From: CAXXOK01 sp035399245
Lineage (GTDB): Bacteria; Bacillota; Clostridia; Christensenellales; Aristaeellaceae
DNA length: 9,556 nt
Assembly (NCBI GenBank): GCA_035399245.1
Contig: DAOPIR010000114.1
Span: 1-9,556, forward strand
Direction: 5' to 3'
In this document: piece by piece, positions 7,295 to 9,556 of the stretch
How the letters are laid out: each line of letters opens with the position of its first letter
Numbering within the stretch: position 1 is the first letter of the stretch
The notes under the pieces: generated by a model
Told to the model about the DNA's origin: nothing
Seen by the model: only the letters and a program-made list of their open reading frames with translations
Database searches by the model: none
Made by a program: the position numbers and the translations under genes

Positions 7295-7330
7295 ACAGGA
7301 GAAATAGCAGGTTTCTCCTGTTCTTTTTTT
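7295..7330 (+). terminator. Intrinsic terminator of the sensor operon
   Basis: A perfect 10-base-pair stem, ACAGGAGAAA (7295-7304) with TTTCTCCTGT (7312-7321), encloses a 7-base loop and is followed at once by TCTTTTTTT. This is a textbook Rho-independent terminator 50 bases after the regulator's stop codon. Confidence 0.93.
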
Positions 7331-7349
7331 CACGGCGATTTTTTACAAT
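7321..7349 (+). promoter_or_regulatory. Weak candidate promoter of the importer operon
   Basis: TACAAT (7344-7349) is a good -10 box. The matching -35 position (7321-7326, TTCTTT) lies in the terminator's T-tract and is poor. A promoter with a weak -35 box is what one expects where an activator such as the upstream AraC-type regulator recruits polymerase. Two AGAATT repeats at 7250-7255 and 7289-7294 lie upstream, but their 39-base spacing is not a proven operator layout. Confidence 0.4.
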
Positions 7350-7359
7350 AAACATAGAT

Positions 7360-7374
7360 ATGGCAGGATGCCAT
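7360..7374 (+). promoter_or_regulatory. Small hairpin at the importer leader's 5' end
   Basis: ATGGCA-GGA-TGCCAT is a perfect 6-base-pair inverted repeat with a 3-base loop. If transcription starts near 7356 it would form the very 5' end of the message, where hairpins can protect mRNA from decay. It could also be a protein-binding dyad. It ends 23 bases before the start codon and leaves the AAGGAGA ribosome binding site (7384-7390) free. Confidence 0.35.
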
Positions 7375-7397
7375 GAAAACTGAAAGGAGACCCTGTT

Positions 7398-8702
7398 ATG
7401 AAAAAAATCATCGCATTTGTGCTGACGGTTACCATGCTCATGACCCTGACAACGCTCGGCTTTGCCGAGGAGACGCTCAGCGTGGAAGAGGTAATCGCAC
7501 AGGCGCAGACCATGACCAATGCGGAGCTGTACCAAAAGGCCATTGAGGAATCAAACGGCCAAGTGCTCTACGGCATCGGCAATTCCAGCCGCGGCAAGAC
7601 CGCAGGCGCGAGCTTCGTGGCCATGCTCCAGACGATCGATCCCTCCTATACCGGATCCATCGAGTGGTCCCAGCCGAAAAACAACTCCATCTTCACCATC
7701 CTGAACGCCGATATCAAGAGCGCCAAGCATATTTATTCCATGACGCTTATCCAGGACGGCAACCAGATCCAGTCCAAGATGCTGGATACCGGCAACCTGC
7801 TCAACTTCATTCCGCTGGAGTGGGCCCAGAGCGAGGGCGTGGATGTGGAAGACGCGGGCTATCCGCTGACGCTGCAAACGCTTAACAAGGTGTTCATGTT
7901 CAACAACCTCACCGACGCGGTGTACGACAACTGCTGGGATTTTGTGGCCGAAGGCCAGGCACCGCTGTTCATGGGTGTCAACTCCGAGCTGGTCGGCAAG
8001 AACTTCCTGTATATGCTCACCAAGGACACCTATGCCGATTACCTCAAGGCCGCGTTTGACGCGCTGCCCGCAGAGGAGCAGGCATATTTCCAGACCACGA
8101 TCGACGAAGTGGCGCCCGACTGTGAAACGCTGGGCCTCACCGCCGAAAACGCGAAGTACGGCCTTGCGTACATCAAGCTGTGGTGCCTCGCCTACAACGA
8201 GCAGACCGACGACGGTCCCATCTGCAACACGCTGGTGACGACCTCCGCCGCCGGGCAGACGGGCTTGCTGGTGTACTCCAAGCTGCGCTCGGTGGAAGAG
8301 TCCTCCGACGTATCGGTCAACAACATCACCATCGCCGCCTATCAGGACAACTATGTGGGCATCGGTGGCTATGCGTACCGGCACTATCTGCAGGTAGTCA
8401 AGACCTCGCCTCTGCCGTGGACGGCATGCGCCTTTATCGCTTACATGACCACCACGCAGGATGGCTTCGCCGCGTGGGGCAAGGACATGGGCGGTTACAG
8501 CGCCAACCCCGCCTGCAACCAGGATCACTCCAAAGACGGCTATGTGGACGGCGTTGATACCTATCCCGCCAAGAACGACCGCGGCTTCACCTGGTGGACC
8601 GCTGCCGACGGCGGCGAGCTGGTAGTGGAAGATCCCGCTTACTGCGCGCAGGTATCCTTCGACCTGGGCGACTGGATCGACATGATCGTCAGCAACAAGT
8701 AA
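7398..8702 (+). CDS. Exported ABC-transporter substrate-binding protein, long AfuA-like form
   Basis: This gene encodes 434 residues, about 100 more than the sensor-type binding protein upstream. The signal peptide (MKK, hydrophobic 5-20) ends at GFA with cleavage near A23; there is no lipobox. After an acidic helical lead (26-52) comes VLYGIGNSSRGKTAGASF (56-73), the position of the first ligand loop in this superfamily. WDFVAEGQAPLFMGVNSELV (180-199) resembles the hinge-proximal segment of AfuA-type proteins, and residues 300-370 carry a likely second-lobe core. The C-terminal 65 residues are rich in Asp, Gly, Trp and Tyr. Seven cysteines (179, 242, 263, 276, 344, 373, 416) are unusual for an exported binding protein. 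Direct linkage to the permease gene makes it the probable delivery protein of the importer. The family level is supported mainly by context; the ligand is unknown. AAGGAGA lies 7 bases before the ATG. Confidence 0.78.
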   Translation: MKKIIAFVLTVTMLMTLTTLGFAEETLSVEEVIAQAQTMTNAELYQKAIEESNGQVLYGIGNSSRGKTAGASFVAMLQTIDPSYTGSIEWSQPKNNSIFTILNADIKSAKHIYSMTLIQDGNQIQSKMLDTGNLLNFIPLEWAQSEGVDVEDAGYPLTLQTLNKVFMFNNLTDAVYDNCWDFVAEGQAPLFMGVNSELVGKNFLYMLTKDTYADYLKAAFDALPAEEQAYFQTTIDEVAPDCETLGLTAENAKYGLAYIKLWCLAYNEQTDDGPICNTLVTTSAAGQTGLLVYSKLRSVEESSDVSVNNITIAAYQDNYVGIGGYAYRHYLQVVKTSPLPWTACAFIAYMTTTQDGFAAWGKDMGGYSANPACNQDHSKDGYVDGVDTYPAKNDRGFTWWTAADGGELVVEDPAYCAQVSFDLGDWIDMIVSNK

Positions 8703-8722
8703 ACAACCGACCTACTTTCATT

Positions 8723-8758
8723 ACCGTGCGGGAGGCGCGTAAGCGCTTCCCGCACGGT
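8723..8758 (+). promoter_or_regulatory. Long hairpin between binding-protein and permease genes
   Basis: A 16-base-pair stem (8723-8738 with 8743-8758, one G-U pair) closes on a GUAA tetraloop of the GNRA type. No U-tract follows; instead the permease ribosome binding site (AAGGAGG, 8762-8768) starts 4 bases later. Such a structure may shield the upstream message from 3' decay and so keep the binding protein in excess over the permease, as REP elements do in the maltose operon. That role is inferred. Confidence 0.8.
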
Positions 8759-8772
8759 GGCAAGGAGGAAAG

Positions 8773-9556
8773 ATGGAATACTCGATACGCCATCGGCCGA
8801 CCCGGGTTCATATCCTGCTCAACCGTATCAAAACCTTCATTACCAAGCCGCAGAATGCCATTTTGCTGCTGCTGGGGATCATCCTCACCGTATCCACGGT
8901 CGCGCCGATGGTCTCTATCTTTGTGGATACGGTTTCCGTGCATCTGGGCTCGGTAGACGCCCATTATACCGGGCTTACGGAAGGCTATACCCTGTACAAC
9001 TGGCAGGATCTGTTCTTTGGGCGTATGAGCCAGATCAACCTGTGGACGCCGCTGCTTAATTCCATCCTGCTTTCGGTTTTCTCCTGCGTGTTTGCTATCC
9101 TGTACGGCGGCATATTTGCCTATCTGGTCACACGCACCAACCTTGCCGGCCGCAGCTATTTAAGCTCGATTTTCATATTTCCTTATATCATGCCACAGTG
9201 GACGCTGGCCGTCGTGTGGCAAAACGTGTTTTCCAGCAGCGCGGTTACGGGTACCTCGGACGGGCTGCTGGCTGCGCTGTTCAACATACAAATGCCGGAG
9301 TGGTGGTGCATCGGCCTGTTTCCAAGCGTAGTCGTGCTGGGCCTGCATTACGCCCCGTTTGCCTATATTCTCATCGGCGGCATTTTCCGCAATATGGACG
9401 CAAACCTGGAGGAAGCCGCCGCCATTTTAAACACCCCACGGTATAAAATCTTTGCCCGCGTCACGTTGCCGATGGTCAAGCCGGCCATCCTCAGCACCGT
9501 GCTGCTGGTGTTTTCCAGCGCCATGGGCTCCTATCCCGTGCCGCATTATCTGAAAC
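8773..9556 (+). CDS. ABC transporter permease, AfuB/FbpB type (3' end missing)
   Basis: The frame is open for 261 codons to the right edge. A basic N-terminus precedes a membrane helix at about 28-51, a hydrophilic outer loop (52-90), and helices at about 94-118, 130-152, 180-204 and 235-255. The cytoplasmic coupling motif is clear: EEAAAILNTPRYKIFARVTLPMVKP starts at 213, with N220 where many relatives have glycine. This loop docks on the ATPase subunit. Family members of this type usually carry two such permease halves in one chain, so the visible part is probably the first half, with the ATPase gene expected beyond the window. AAGGAGG at 8762-8768 supports the start. It would import whatever the preceding binding protein captures. 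Confidence 0.9.
   Translation, partial: MEYSIRHRPTRVHILLNRIKTFITKPQNAILLLLGIILTVSTVAPMVSIFVDTVSVHLGSVDAHYTGLTEGYTLYNWQDLFFGRMSQINLWTPLLNSILLSVFSCVFAILYGGIFAYLVTRTNLAGRSYLSSIFIFPYIMPQWTLAVVWQNVFSSSAVTGTSDGLLAALFNIQMPEWWCIGLFPSVVVLGLHYAPFAYILIGGIFRNMDANLEEAAAILNTPRYKIFARVTLPMVKPAILSTVLLVFSSAMGSYPVPHYLK

Noticed and set aside
3790..8528. Long minus-strand open frames at 3790-4650 (286 codons), 5663-6712 (349 codons) and 7551-8528 (325 codons).
   Set aside because: They lie opposite well-identified plus-strand genes in GC-rich DNA, where antisense frames stay open by codon bias. Their translations are rich in Arg, His and Gln and show no family features.
8734..8750. Sequence resembling a CcpA binding site (cre), centred on AAGCGCTT.
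   Set aside because: Both outer consensus bases are wrong, and the symmetry is explained by the long hairpin it belongs to.
1..9556. Searched for CRISPR arrays, tRNA or rRNA genes, and insertion-sequence ends.
   Set aside because: No regularly spaced repeats, RNA gene motifs, transposase-like frames or terminal inverted repeats were found by eye.

Overview
The window looks like chromosomal DNA of an anaerobic Gram-positive bacterium (Bacillota, probably class Clostridia). The pointers are strong AGGAGG-type ribosome binding sites, a YesM/AraC-type regulatory pair, a bacterial acyl-ACP thioesterase, and a secreted protein with a glycan-binding domain typical of Clostridia. The genus cannot be named from the sequence. 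Base composition changes across the window: roughly the first 2.8 kb are AT-rich, and from about 3.8 kb onward the genes are clearly GC-rich.

Left part (1-2218, minus strand): three cell-envelope genes read leftward. In order of transcription they are a 406-residue secreted protein with a signal peptide, a Thr/Pro-rich linker and a C-terminal NADase-type glycan-binding (F5/8-like) domain; an unrecognised 80-residue membrane protein; and a CvpA-family membrane protein cut by the left edge of the window. The stretch between the first two genes carries a short imperfect copy of CvpA coding sequence.

Middle (2219-2841): a non-coding region of about 620 bases with a probable leftward promoter, a rightward promoter, and possible decayed coding sequence. 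It is followed by a stand-alone acyl-ACP thioesterase (2842-3612).

Right part (3784-9556, plus strand): a three-component sensing system followed by its probable target. An exported substrate-binding protein of the AfuA/HptA type, a YesM-type histidine kinase and a CheY-AraC response regulator form one tight operon that ends at a strong intrinsic terminator. After the terminator come a second, larger exported binding protein and an AfuB/FbpB-type ABC permease, which runs off the right edge. The layout resembles staphylococcal HptARS, where a binding protein, kinase and regulator sense extracellular hexose phosphate and switch on its uptake. The likely reading is that the first binding protein and the kinase sense an extracellular solute, and the regulator activates the ABC importer through a weak promoter just downstream of the terminator. 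The solute is not identified; phosphorylated compounds are the leading guess. A long hairpin without a U-tract separates the importer's binding-protein gene from its permease gene and may set their relative expression.
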